Shown here in pieces: positions 36,030 through 48,587 of a stretch of DNA of 64,000 nucleotides. The notes beneath the pieces are model-generated. The model did no database searches and was not told where the DNA came from. It worked only from the letters and a program-made list of their open reading frames with translations. The position numbers were made by a program, and so were the translations under genes. This DNA comes from Rhododendron vialii (taxonomy: Eukaryota > Streptophyta > Magnoliopsida > Ericales > Ericaceae), in the NCBI RefSeq assembly GCF_030253575.1, contig NC_080560.1, positions 35,639,501-35,703,500 of the forward strand, in the 5' to 3' direction. The first letter of the stretch is position 1, and each line of letters starts with the position of its first letter.

Positions 36030-37867
36030 TAATTCCAACCTCATTCACAATATTCACTATGATTCACGACAACATGCTTCTCCTGAAAATTGAAAAAAAA
36101 AAAAATGCATTCGCTGAAGGTATGCACCGCAGTTCTAAAGTGATCAAAATCATATAAAGTTTACCCTGATATACTCAAGAATATTCTTCCCCAAATATCC
36201 ATTTGAGCTATTCAAATTTTACTTCTTCATAAAGCGCAACTCAAAAGTTGTAAGTAATGAGCAAGAAAAAAGAGACGAACGTTCTGAAATTTTGGAGATG
36301 ATATCTAGCATTCTTTTTGCGCAGGCGAATGATAAATAACTCAAATCCACTTAACAAAGCAAAAGTACTACTGATACAAAATAACCACCCTGACAATGCA
36401 AGCTCAAGAACCCAAAACATACAGCAAGAATAGACAATTCGTTGGGAAAAGACCCTATGTAGCTAGATGATTCTATTTGCAACAAGAACTATCACTTTAT
36501 TTTATTTTTTTAATCTTAAACCACCAAGTAAAATGCAAATGTAAGAATTTTCAATTCATAGCCATCATCATTAGGAAGCATCTTGATCCTTTCTGTATAA
36601 CTAGTGTAATGCTCGTGCTTCGTACGTTTTTGCATACTCATTGATTTAATTGACAGTCGGAAAGTTAATATACATATATTTTTTGTTCTTATTTCGGAGA
36701 ATCGGAGGTGAATGAATTTGGGACATTTGGAGGATCTCCCGAGGTAACCGAAAAGTCCCTCCAAAGTTCATCTTATTTGGACATTTAAGCAGTTAATATG
36801 TGACTTTTATCACCCCATGATGTGAGAAATGAGGACTTTGACCTGATTTTGTTTTATTAGTTCTCAAATTTTGTTAGTCATCCATCATGTGGTCATTTTG
36901 GCACCCTTCCTTCAGGCAACTTCACTTTCGAATATTGTCTCATACAAGTAGTGCAAAAAGTTGCAGGCAACTATTGACACGAAAAGCTCACTGAAATCAG
37001 TATCTTCCAAAATATATCAATAGCTTAACTCATTCTGTTCACCAAGAGATGGATTGCAGTAGTCAAACGTATATAAATAAATCATCTGGGATGCAGTGTT
37101 CATAATGTAATTGGATGCCTAATAGATCCAGAAACTCCAAAAATCTCATGCATCATCAAAAGAACATAAGAGCTTTCGAAACTAGTGGGTTTTATTTCGT
37201 GAAGGAGGGCCTACAGAACAGTCTCTAAGGTACCTGCCATTGTCGGGTCCGTCTAGGCCATTATTTTCCGGCTCTTTAGCGGGAAGGGGCTCCTGCAGTC
37301 GAGCCAGGGGTGTTTCCGGTTTCTGAAGCACTGATTGTCCTCTCTTTACCCATTTTGCTCAATAAAAAGAAAACGCTTAGCAAACAGCCAATAAAATGAA
37401 GAGCTTTTCAAAAACCAAACAGATCATTTCCTCCACCTTCAATGTCTGTTCATATAAAGCAAAGAGAAAAAAATTGAGTTGTCGAAGTAGGTCATTCAAA
37501 ATTGGAGAATAATAAATAAATAAAAAAGAAGGGGACAAACTTGTTAATTAACATCTGCGGTCTATTGATGTCCTTAGAGTCGCTTAAAGCACCTCTACAG
37601 ATGGAGTAGTTAGCTCCGCGACCTACATATGCCTGTCATTGTATTCAGTTGCCACTGAAAATGTACCTGTACGTAGTGCAAGAAGGTAACTCAGTGCTAT
37701 GATTGGCTACCTCTACAGATGGAGGGAATAACTCGAGTAACCTGTAATGAACTTTCTTCTGTCAGAGATAGACTTTAGAAACTGTTTAACGTGTCAAATA
37801 GGAATTGAAATTTGAAAAGAACACTACAAAAATATTTCAACCATACGATTCATGCTTACTTGGTATG
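33358..37867. other. Long AT-rich stretch without a recognised gene
   Basis: Holds a (GA)n microsatellite at about 35986-36026 and a partial local duplication near 34650-34720 (CTTCACCGGAAATGATGAAA twice). Open frames such as 34120-34509 (plus) lack motifs and splice support. Confidence 0.4.
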
Positions 37868-38025
37868 TAAAATTTAAGAGAAAATATGCTTGACCTTAAA
37901 ATAGAATAAACCAAACCAAATATACTAAAAACAAACAAGCATATGTTAAAATTTAAGAGAAAACATGCTTGACCTTAAAATAGAATAAACCAAACCAAAT
38001 ATACCAAAAACAAAAAAGCATATGT
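37868..38025. repeat. Tandem duplication, 79-bp unit
   Basis: TAAAATTTAAGAGAAAA followed by (T/C)ATGCTTGACCTTAAAATAG occurs at 37868 and 37947, and the two units are nearly identical through AAGCATATGTTA. Confidence 0.85.
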
Positions 38026-38816
38026 TAGTTTCTTCAAAGTAATGGCAAAAAGCCATTAGAAACCAAAAGATGGAGGAGCACGAAACCAATCCACTAGAAG
38101 ATCCTATCCATCTCAATGACCAGGGTTGCTACATCATATGAAAAGCAAAACGATGGTCTAATTAAAGTCAGCTATGCCATTTCAATAAGATTTTCAAAAA
38201 TTGGAGCAAAACCCGAATTGTAAATTTTTTCTAGATATCCGGGTCTATTTGGCGCACATGGTAGTACATGGACTGTACATCAATTAGCACAGGGATGGAG
38301 TACATTGTTGCAAATCATGCACACCAAAACATTTGCAACGATGTCTACTTTGTTTAGATTCCACAGAGAATTCTGAATAACAGATTTATTCAACACATAT
38401 CAATGACACAAATAGATTAAGTAGCATAATCTAGAACAAAATATGTTTAACATGTAATGAACATGTCTCAAAAAATGAGTATGACAAAAAAAACCTAACA
38501 ATTGTCCTAGATTAAGTCACCCCAAGCATACGAAATTCGATAAAGCTTCAAATATATTAACTCTGAGTGAAGCCACGTTAAAAGAAAAACTGAGAACAAA
38601 CATTTTTGGTATGGTTTGCTTAGTACAGTCTCGAGACCCAGATTACAGTTTAATCAAGTTGGCAAAAGAATCCATAATCTTTCGCAGTATACTTTCCAAA
38701 TAAACGAAGAAATGATGCTTATCAAATATACCTCCAAGATAAACGACCACCACCTCTTCCATCCATTCAACTAAGCCACAAGATTCTCTTGAAAATATGG
38801 TTTATTTATCTGGTAC

Positions 38817-41750
38817 CTGGGATAAGAGACGGGATGAGGTTGGAGGCAAGAGATTCCAATATAAGTGGGTTCTGAACAACACTGTCATTAGCCAGATAGA
38901 GCTTCCGACCTATGAATATATTAAACGCCCCAAAAAAACCACAAACCATGAATAGACTCGAAGAAAATAGAAAAGTAACAAATGACAATAGGTAGCCCCA
39001 TTTTGCTAACTATCAAGTCTAATACGCAATCAAGGAGCTTGTCTGGTTGGGGTTTTCAACTTACTGATTGGGGTTTTCAACGGATTTCGCTGCCTAGTTG
39101 CTCAATCCCCCAATGGTTTCTAATCTATGTGTTCTCCGCATTATTCATTCTCTTTTCCCAGAGGTGTTTGGTTTTAAGATGAGGAAATTGGGGATGGAAA
39201 GCGGCATCTCTAGTACCTGATCTAGGGTGATAAAGAAAGCAATTGTTGCCATTCCTTCGAGGAAAACTTAAACATGAACCCATAAATCTTTTTGTTTTTT
39301 CTTTTTCTTTTTTTTTGAACAGCATGAACTCTTAAAATCTCTACCATTGATTTATGGAAGCGTGAATCCAACCAAAATGAATTGTCCTTTCTTCTTGAAG
39401 AGATAAAGGAGCATTCTTTTTGTATTCAAACAATTAGTGAAACCTTTCCAACCAAACTGATAGCTCATGAAATTACAGACTGCAAAAGTAATAAACATAT
39501 CTCAAGAACCCTTCTGAGTACTTTGCAAGCATGTTGAATTTGGTTATAAGAATCAACAATTACTGACACGATAGTAGTTATAAAATTTTAGTGGAAATGT
39601 TTCATGATACACACCAAAGAAATATGTCTCGGCTAAGACTATATGATTGGTTTCAATTTGAAATCCTTATAACAGAAAGGAATGAGGACTATTCTATTTC
39701 ATTTTGTAAACGGGAAAAGAATAAGAGAATTTACATAGAATAACTCTTAATTCAGACAACTATTTGGTTTCACATTTGGTCCACATCACTCTCCGCAGCA
39801 TAATCAGGAACATTGAATGAGAATCTAAAAAAACAGAGAGAACTTCATGTACCTTCTAAAAGTGCATGAGATTCAACTGATTCCATTTGATAGTGACGTG
39901 AGCTGTGCAATTTTAGAACTGTATGTACATCTCTAACTGCAAAAAAACACAAATCAATAGTATCATATCAAACCTCAAAAAATCGAAAGACATTATGGAC
40001 AATCACCACCCATAATCCACTTCGCAAAAGTTGAAGCATGGAAATAATTGAAAGAAAATATGAGCCATAGAATTTTGAATCAAACTTTAAAATATCAAAA
40101 GACGTAATCACTATCCACAGTCCAATTCACAGAAGTTGAAGCACAGAATTATTGGAAGAAAATAATAGAGTTTTGAGCTTACAAATTACAATTTCTCTGG
40201 CCATAAACATTAGCTAGAATTGTCAATGTAACTTCTGGTGATGGTGGTCCAGCTAGATGGAAACAACTCCATTTGTGCTCATGACCTTCAAAATTAGTGT
40301 CATACATGGATTAAAAACCAAAATAGAAGGCAAAATTAAATCCTTGCCAAAGGAAAATAAAAAATAAAATAAAATAAAAATCAGATGTGTGCGTTTTACT
40401 CACGACGGAAAATGAAAAAAGAATACTTCTCCCATGCCTATTTTTCATCACCACCCATCTCCAATTCAATACTATATCACAATTTTCACATAAAAAAAGT
40501 ATAAAGTATCATTTTTTTTTTTGTTGTCGTCTCAACGAATCACTACTCTAATCCCTTCTTCCATTTTTCTACCAAATCATGCAATCGCAAGCCCAAGAAA
40601 TCCTGCTGTTTGCCTTAAGGACCGTCTCAAACTGATACTTCGTCTTCTACAATTTAAAGCAAGTAGTTAAACCAAGTACAAATAAAGCGAAGTTGATCAA
40701 TGATCAGAGAGTGGTGCATGGAAGAGTTTTATGTACCAAAAAAGGCGCTCACATGACCCACACATACCTTCCTTTCGTTGAACTCGTTAAAATAGCTAAG
40801 GTTGAAAAACTTTCAATCATCACCAGTCTCTCGGGAACCTTGCCCAAGTCAATTGGTCTGACAGGGACACCTAAGGCCCTAGTGTTATAGGGTATATCTC
40901 CAACATCAAACCCCTGTAGGTACATTAAGCAAGGCTACACGATCAGAATTAAAAGGAGAGGGAAATGTCAATTCTTTTAGTAAGTGAGAGGAAAATGATA
41001 ATGGATATGAAAGGTAAAAAAGGGATGTAAGCAGAAAGTGTAAAAGAACATCATGTGTAGTAAATTTACATATCCCACTTTCCTTGACTCTCTTCGTAGA
41101 TTCTTGCGTTAGTGACCATGTCCCGAAATATTTTTAGCTTCCGCATACCAATTTCATGTTGTATTCTCTTCTTTTCATCGTCACCCACCTTTGGCTTTTT
41201 TGCTAATGGCTCCCCTATATAAACAGTGGATCAATCATGCATGTCAATTGTCATGGTGACCCTGTCCTTGTATGCCACAATATTCTTCCATTCGGCATGA
41301 TTCGAAGGGGAACAATATTGATATCATAAAGAATATGGGATACACCTAGTTTTTCTCGAGGTGGAAAGATATTGATATCATTAGGAATATCGGATACGCA
41401 CACATTATTATTAATTAAGTAAAGAGCAAACTCATCCTACCAACAACCACTGAAATCAATCATAGTAGTATCAAAATACAGAAGAGACTAAAAAACTGTT
41501 AGGGCTAGTGTTCCATAAAAATGACTCAATTATGTAATTGTGTGGTTCTATTTAGGTCGTTTGAGTTGGTTATAAAGTGTCGTGCTTTGGTTATTTCAAT
41601 TTGTGGTGAATGGTACCATACACAACTTAAAAAGTGAAGGAGATAAAAGGGGGTAAGAAGATAAAGGAGAATGATATATTACCGCTTTAGTTTCTCTTCA
41701 ATCGTTTCAGCCTTGTCAGAAGAAGAAGAAGAAGAAGAAGAAGAAGACAT
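38817..41750 (-). CDS. Unidentified multi-exon gene or gene relic
   Basis: A candidate first exon, 41683-41750, reads M, ten Ser, then DKAETIEEKLK and a GTAATAT donor. Further exon-like pieces on the minus strand have AG acceptors and GT donors: 41070-41214 (GEPLAKKPKVGDDEKKRI...), 40768-40913 (GFDVGDIPYNTRALGVPVRP..., donor GTATGTG), 40183-40285 (HEHKWSCFHLAGPPSPEV, donor GTAAGC), 39853-39936 (RDVHTVLKLHSSRHYQ) and 38817-38909 (GRKLYLANDSVVQNPLIL). Several neighbouring phases do not join, and the frame upstream of 41214 has a TGA, so either exons are missing from my list or the gene is decaying. I do not recognise the family; the low-complexity Ser start and the clear coding-like composition of the 40768-40913 piece are the best arguments that it is, or was, real. 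Confidence 0.35.
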
Positions 41751-42547
41751 GGTGATCGACAACCCGCAAGAACAAGCACGAAGATCCAAATACAAGGAAA
41801 GGAGGATACAAACAGAGCAATCACAATAGTCATACCCCTGAGCCATGTAGATCAAGTTGTGCGTGAATGTGTTTCAAATACCAGCAGTGAGCAACACCTA
41901 GAAGCAATGCAGAAGCCAATGCACAGAAGGAGGAGTAAATACCAACTTTTTTTTTTTGTTTTTTCTCTCTTTATTTTTTTTTTTGGTTTTTGATAACCAA
42001 GTTAATGCCAACTTGAATTGAATGATATAAGTCTAAAACCAAATACTGATGCATCACCTATATTGCTATAGCGTACGGACGAGTTATGAACCAGAGCATC
42101 TAACCACTCTACCAGCTGAGATGTTTGTATAGTCAGATTAGATTATATGCCAGACCTAAGATGTTTGTATAGTCACGCTTGAAGTCATGGCAGACTTGGT
42201 AAAGCGCATGATCCGTTCCTTGGTGCTCTGCTTGGGCAGCAATTGTCTCATCACATCCATGAGTAATGACGTAGTAATCGCGTTGATTACTATTCAGACA
42301 ACTTGGATGGTCCTTATAAAACCAACGGATGAAGGGAGCATGAATCACCATAATAGTACTGCAGCACAAAAAACACAAAGGCACAAAAACAGAATTTAGA
42401 AATAATTTTGAGTTATTAGTCTAAAAATATTGACTACTGAATTTACCAATAAACCTAAGTGCAGATTGTGAACATTATCAAATATATAAATTATGTACGG
42501 GGAGAATGCTACATTTATAGGGATAGAAACTAATGAAAGGGGTGATC
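41751..42547. other. Spacer; minus-strand open stretch of unknown nature
   Basis: 42133-42384 reads on the minus strand as 83 codons including RWFYKDHPSCLNSN and DHALYQVCHDFKRDYTNI, which looks coding-like but matches no family I can name with confidence. A tRNA-like string near 42080-42125 does not fold into a complete tRNA. Confidence 0.3.
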
Positions 42548-44895
42548 TAATGCATAAGTATTTTATTTTCACAGTGCATTCATAAATCCACCTGTACATT
42601 TCTCATTAGCAGCAGCCTTTGTCAACAAAACACTCAATATACAAACATAAGAACGATAGTAGCACTTGGCGGGAGCCGGATATATTACTGATCCAAATTT
42701 TGGGGCGGACGCATGTACGGAATTTTTCAGCAACAAAAGCCATACCTTAGCGTATGTACAAGGAAGAAAATATATGAGGGAATAGTAAAGTGCAGAGGAT
42801 GCTCAGGAAACCAGCGGGAAACTATTAAATACACCCTCAATGTCAAATATATATTAGAAGCCAAAACTCCACAAACAGGTCTATAAGCTTTTTTTTTGGG
42901 GGGGGGGGGGGGGGGGGGGGGGGAAGGGATTCACAAAATAATACACAATCAACCAAAATTATATTACTCGGCCCAAAGTCGCACCAACAACTTCCAAGAT
43001 TTCACATTTCATTAACTCCTAAACTCCACCACAACACATGCATCAGGGGAATTTGGTACGATAAACTTGCAAACTAAGTACGTAGCACAAACTAAAGAGA
43101 TGAGAAAGCACAATAATAATAAATTCATGAAACTCTTTCTATGTGTGTGTGTGTGTGTGTGTTTGGGAAACATACTACAAACAAGTTCATAATACACAAT
43201 GAATCAAAACTATATTAATGGGTCTAGAGACAGAAGAACAACTTTCAAAATTTCACATTTCATAACTCCTGAACTCCACCACAATTCAAGCTTCATGCAT
43301 TGGCAAATCTGGTTTGGTAAAGTTACAAACTAAGTACACACCACAAACAAAACAAATGAGAAAGCACAATAATAATAAATCCACAAATATGCATACATAT
43401 ATATCCATATCGGAGACAGAACCATAGCCACAGGAGAGATGCCTAAATATTTGTCAGAGGAAGGACTGCAGCCTCCGTCACTATCAAACATCAACGATCT
43501 GCAGCGCACAACAACGACAACCGACTAAAAGATGTCTAAATATATATAAACTAATCATACACAAGAACCGATTTCTCGGAGAAGTTAAGAGAGAAGAAGC
43601 AGGGGGAACCTGTCGGAGCAAGAGCATACACCCCTGAGATTTCAACCAGCAAAAGTTCCAATCACCAAGGGAATCGGCAAATATCGCTCATCAAACCAGG
43701 GATGAGGGCTCTAGAAACATCTGTTTCCCTCCTGGAAGCGTGTACAAGGAATAGCGGTGGACAACCTGCATGGGGAACCATGCACAATGCAATCACGATG
43801 ACGCCAGCATAGTGTTAGAGTTGGGAAGACAAAATTACCCCTAGAGTTATAAGAGGAGGCCGGCCAATTGAGGGGCTCAATTGGAAAATTCGGCCAAAAA
43901 TTGGACAAGCCACTCAAAGCTTCAAGCCTCTTTTACTTAACAGGACAGATAAAGTAATAAAGAAGCAAGGTCTAATGCATTATTATTTTATTTCACAGTG
44001 CATTCATAAATCTAGTTCTACACCACTCATCAGCAGCAGATATTGCCAACAGGAAAAGATCAATGTACAAAGATAAGAACGACTGTACTGTAGTAGTTTG
44101 TGGGAGCCATTTGAACCACTGATCCAAATTGTGGAGCTGAAACATGGACAGAATTCTTCAAGGAGTAAAACCATACTTCACCGTATATATGAGGGAGAAA
44201 GTATGTAAGCATATGGTCGATACCATGCGCAAAGTAAGATCAGAAAAATCAGCAGAAAAGTACTAAATACACTCTCAATATAGCCAATATATATTACTGA
44301 GCCTAGACTAACGCACAACCAACAACTTCCAAAATTCCACATTTTATATCACAACTCCCAAACCCCACAAAAACACATGGAGCACAGAAATCTAATCTGT
44401 TAAACTCACAAACTAAGTACTCGGCACAAACACAATAAATCAGAAAGCAGAATAGTAATAAATTCAGTAAACTCTTTGCCTCTCTCTGGGGGTGTGTGTG
44501 AATGTGTGAGTTTGAGAATCAGCACAAATAGGTTTATAATACACAATCTATCTAAACTATATTATACTGGGCCTAAAGTCACAACAACAATTCCCATAAT
44601 TTTGCATCTCATAAATCCTAAATTCCAGCAAAACACATGCAGTAGCCAGACATAGTATAATCCACTTACGAACTAAGCACGCACCACAAACAAAACAATT
44701 CAGAAGCCAAAATAAACCACAAAACTCTTTAAACTATATTATACTAGGCCTAAAGTCACAACAACAATTCCCATAATTTTGCATCTCATAAATCCTAAAC
44801 TCCAGCAAAACACATGCAGTAGCCAGACCTAGTATGATCCACTTACGAACTAAGCACGCACCACAAACAAAACAATTCAGAAGCCACAATAAACC

Positions 44896-44979
<84 letters not shown>

Positions 44980-45475
44980 GTGTCTGTGTGTATATTTGTT
45001 TTCCCTTGTATGAAAAATATATATACATCTACTATAGCAAAGGGAAAACCATAGCAGCAGAAGAGAACCCAATTGTCGGAGAAATTAAGAGAGAAGAGGT
45101 AGGGAGAACCTGTCGAAGAAAGAGCATAAATCCTAAAGATTTCAACCAGCAGAGATCCCAATCACCATCAACATCACCGAAGATCGTTCACCAAACCATG
45201 GGGGAGGGCTCTAGAAACATCCGTTCCCCTCTTTCAAGCGTGTATAAGAAATAGCGGTGTACTACCTGCATGGGGAACCGTGCACAATATAATATAATAC
45301 ATTCACAACGTCATCATAGTGGTAGACCTGAAAAGACGAAATCACCCTTGGAGTTACAAAGGGATACCAGAAAATTGAGGGGCTCAATTGGAAAAATCAG
45401 CCAAAAATTGGGCGAGCCTCTCAATTGGCATTAAGCCTCTTTTACTTAACAGATAGATTACATATCTGAGAGCAT
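42548..45475. repeat. Segmental tandem duplication, two units of about 1.4-1.5 kb
   Basis: Unit 1 (about 42548-43970) and unit 2 (about 43971-45475) share, in the same order, CACAGTGCATTCATAAATC, TACTGATCCAAATTTTGG-like text, AGAGAGAAG.....GGAACCTGTCG, GAGGGCTCTAGAAACATC, ACCTGCATGGGGAACC and GAGGGGCTCAATTGGAAAA. Inside, a block of roughly 190 bp (CACATTTCAT...AACTAAGTAC...CAAACAAAACAA) recurs five times (near 42995, 43250, 44335, 44600, 44780). The right-hand parts look like a duplicated 5' leader, but I find no coding exon. A G-run lies at 42899-42923. Confidence 0.7.
44902..44975. repeat. (CT)n microsatellite, about 36 units
   Basis: Uninterrupted CT run within unit 2 of the tandem duplication; the matching place in unit 1 (43140-43161) has a (GT)n run instead. 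Confidence 0.9.
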
Positions 45476-45641
45476 CACATTGGCTAAACACTTGCAGATT
45501 GGAGATCTACACAAACTTGCCAATCTTTTCATTAATCCGATAAAGAGCCCATACAGCCTTCATGCATAATTGAAGATCCTCACTGAATGTTGCGAGCATG
45601 TCTGCCTCGAACTCCCATTCCACATTGAGGCCTTTCCTTGC

Positions 45642-45914
45642 TCAAATTCTAGATGGAAGTTCACTAAAGTTCACTCCAAGTATAACTGAAAAACTGAGCT
45701 GCATGTAGGCAGGATTCTGAAAAGAATTTGGATTCCAAATATCAATGAATTTGTACCATTTTACGAGCTTCACCATGGCTGATTTCTCCCATGCATTTGC
45801 CTTGGCTTCTAGACTTCTTTTTGTTGAATTACCCCTTCGGCTTTCGTCTCCACCATTGCGCCTTGCAAATAATGCATGGCTTCCTTTCCTATCCTGCTCC
45901 ATCCTCTCTCTCAT
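45642..45914 (-). pseudogene. Possible remorin-type gene fragment
   Basis: The minus-strand frame includes STKRSLEAKANAWEKSAMVK followed by LVKWYKFIDIW. Remorin C-terminal domains contain a helical ..EAKA.AWE...M.K...RY... pattern leading to AWEN. Only this piece is visible, the AWEN motif is not, and no flanking exon was found. Tentative. Confidence 0.35.
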
Positions 45915-46950
45915 TGAATCCTCAAATGCTCACAAACATCATATTGATCAAGAAATGATTTTGAATAGTTTCATTAGTTGATCCAACTAGATTGCGGGGA
46001 AAATGGATGAATTTGTTGAAATATAAATTGTACTTTTTCTCCCAATTTTCTTTTGTTTTTGCAAGAAAATGAAATCGGGAATGGGTAGGAATTCCTAAAT
46101 CTTCATGGATGAGACTCATAATGACACCTTATGAATAGAAAATTATGACATCAATTCTTGTACTTTTTACTCTTTTTTTCCCGCCAAGCGCCCAGTATCA
46201 ATCTAGCCTACTCCCAAGAGTTGGGCTATGGCCCGCTTTGCTAATCCAAGGCCGACTGACCATTTTGGGCACTACAAGCCTCCACATCAAAGGCTCGACT
46301 TAGCAAAGACTCGAAAGCAAGAACTCTCGTATTTTTATAAAATTCTTTAATTGAAAATATAATTTTCCCCTTTGCTTTTTTTTTTGCCATTCCCCTACTT
46401 AAAGTATTCTAGTAACACCATACATACATACATAATGGGGCTATATGTACATATACCTTAGTGATGAAAAGACAATATGCCAGCATATTCAAGAGTACTT
46501 ATGCCTTAGTGATGAAAAAAGGAAGAATCGAAGATAAAGCTCGAAAAATAGGCGACTACCTCCTGCATTGGATTCTCTAATACTGGGGTGGTATTCTTTC
46601 GAATTCTTTATGCTATCACTCCCTCAATTTTCTCGTTCTCCTATAGAAAATATCACCAAAATGAATTAGCCATTTGTCATCTAGTTTCAACCAAGAGCAA
46701 CGATGAAGGAGAAGTCATAAGTCGAAGTATACCTTGTTTGTTTAGTTGAATACTCCATTCATTGATTCCACTTGCTGCCAATGCATGATCAAAAAGAATT
46801 GCTGCAAATTTTGTTCTCTCTTCCAATTCTAAGGGAAAAACTGTAGGAGAGGGTGAAGAAAGAGAAAATTCTTGCTAGAGCAAATATCAGAGCCACATAT
46901 AGGTTATTATTTTAAAAACTGTCCAGATAGGCTATTTACTAAACAACCAA
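45915..46950. other. Spacer, no gene recognised
   Basis: AT-rich sequence with a 65-codon minus-strand frame (45922-46119) lacking motifs. Confidence 0.35.
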
Positions 46951-46959
46951 TACTCCAGT

Positions 46960-47907
46960 GGAAAATTATTCAGTAGTCCCAGACTACCAGCTCACTCAAC
47001 CCATGTGGTACTCCCCAACAAATCAGAGGGCGCCATCTCATCTTAATGGAAGTGAGCTGTCCTTTTTCCATTGAAGTAACGGAGCCCCTTTAACGCCAGT
47101 TAACGTTTTCCCCAATCCCCAATACTTTCACCGTTTCCCCCGAAAATTTATAACCAGCCCAAATAGAAAACCCCCAATTTCATAACCTGCTCTACTCCAA
47201 TAGTGGTTCCAGCAAACCAAAAACAGAGAGATGGGAGTTGATTGCTCAAAAAACTATATCTGCAAATCCAATTTCAAAAGAGCACATAGAGCAAATGTTG
47301 ACCTATCTGTTAATTAGGTGTTTATCCTATATTCCGAAATCATTTGAATAACCCATCCAGGCACATCAAAGAAGAGCAGCAGCACAATTTCCACTAGCTT
47401 ACAATATTTTGGCAAAAAAATAACAGAGAAACCCTCATTTTTTTTTTTTTGAAATAGTGATCTCCTTCAACCACATTTGGTCACTTGTGCTTCATTTGCT
47501 TGAAAATTATTCGCCTCGTAATGTAGCTGTTTCTTTGACAGAGATGACCCATATGCCGGCAAGGAGTCATCTCGTTTGACCAAATCTGGTCGTCATCATT
47601 CACCACGGATCAATATAGTTGATGACGGTAGCGGATTTCGTGAGAGAAAATGAGGAGATGGGAGGAGAGGAGATTTCGTGGTGTTTGCAGCGAAAACATG
47701 AGAGTTTTCAATTTGGGCTGGTTATGAAATTTTTGGGGAAAGCGGTGAAAGTATTGGGGATTGGAAAAAACGTTAACACCGGGCTCCGTTAATTCGAGGG
47801 AAAAAGGACAGCTCACTGCTATTAAGATGAGATGGCGCCCTCTGATTGTTGGGGAGTACCACATGGGTTGGGTGAGTTGGTAGTCCGGGACTACTGAATA
47901 ATATTCG
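46960..47907. mobile_element. Mutator-type MITE, 948 bp
   Basis: The ends GGAAAATTATTCAGTAGTCC and CGAATATTATTCAGTAGTCC (right end reverse complemented) are inverted, and the arms continue with ACTCACCCAACCCATGTGG, GGGCGCCATCTCATCTTAA and AACGTT....CCCCAATACTTTCACCG over about 230 bp. The 9-bp target duplication TACTCCAGT is perfect (46951-46959, 47908-47916). The centre holds a poly(T) run and no gene. Confidence 0.85.
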
Positions 47908-48120
47908 TACTCCAGTTAAGTTTGAACATGACATTCTTCATCCAAAATCCATGTCTATTGCAAACAGAGCTTAGTCAAATTAGATCCAATGAAATTTAAC
48001 GTCAAATTCACAAATCAATCAACGTGTAAGAAACAAACCAACAACCAAATCTATGGAGCATCATCTAAACCACAACTACTAACCAAAGAACAATTCACGT
48101 AAGCAAGACGCGCCATATTA

Positions 48121-48450
48121 AATGCACCAGAGCAGTTGAATGTGTACAAGTATTTAGTGCTCAAAGTAAGAGAGAATATCATACGTTTGACTCAATCTGA
48201 GAATAGATTACGTACAAAAAATCTGTAAAAGTACGATAGAAATAGATGTATATATATTGTGTCAGATCATAAGTCATATAATTAGCGACAGAAACCAACC
48301 ATCAAAACCTTAATTTCATTGACTGAACGGAAACACAGAAAACCCTAATTTCACCCTCAAATTTTGATTCAAACAAAGACTCCACCAAACCTATCGATCC
48401 CGCAGAAACCTTTCCCAAATTTGAACCAAAAACTATATATCCTCTGTAAA
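48121..48450 (-). repeat. Leader-like repeat, copy 1 of 3
   Basis: Shares GAATGTGTACAAGTATTTAG, GATTACGTACAAAAAATCTG, GGTGTGTC-type spacing and CAAAGACTCCACCAAACCTA with 51272-51745, and the right-hand part again with 52421-52595. On the minus strand it looks like a 5' leader (TTTCGTTCAGTC..., AAATTAGGGTTTT) followed by CT/TA repeats. Confidence 0.7.
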
Positions 48451-48586
<136 letters not shown>

Positions 48587-48587
48587 C

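Noticed and set aside
42080-42135. tRNA-like string on the minus strand (CTCAGCTGGTAGAGTGGTTAG, GTTCATAAC)
   Set aside because: No complete cloverleaf: the acceptor and anticodon stems do not pair and no T-loop with GGTTCGA follows. At best a tRNA-derived fragment.
42133-42384. Possible glycosyltransferase-like fragment on the minus strand
   Set aside because: Looks coding-like, but I could not match it to a named family motif, so no product is assigned.
44734-45161. Long Arg/Glu-repeat open frames on the minus strand
   Set aside because: Direct translation of the (CT)n microsatellite at 44902-44975.
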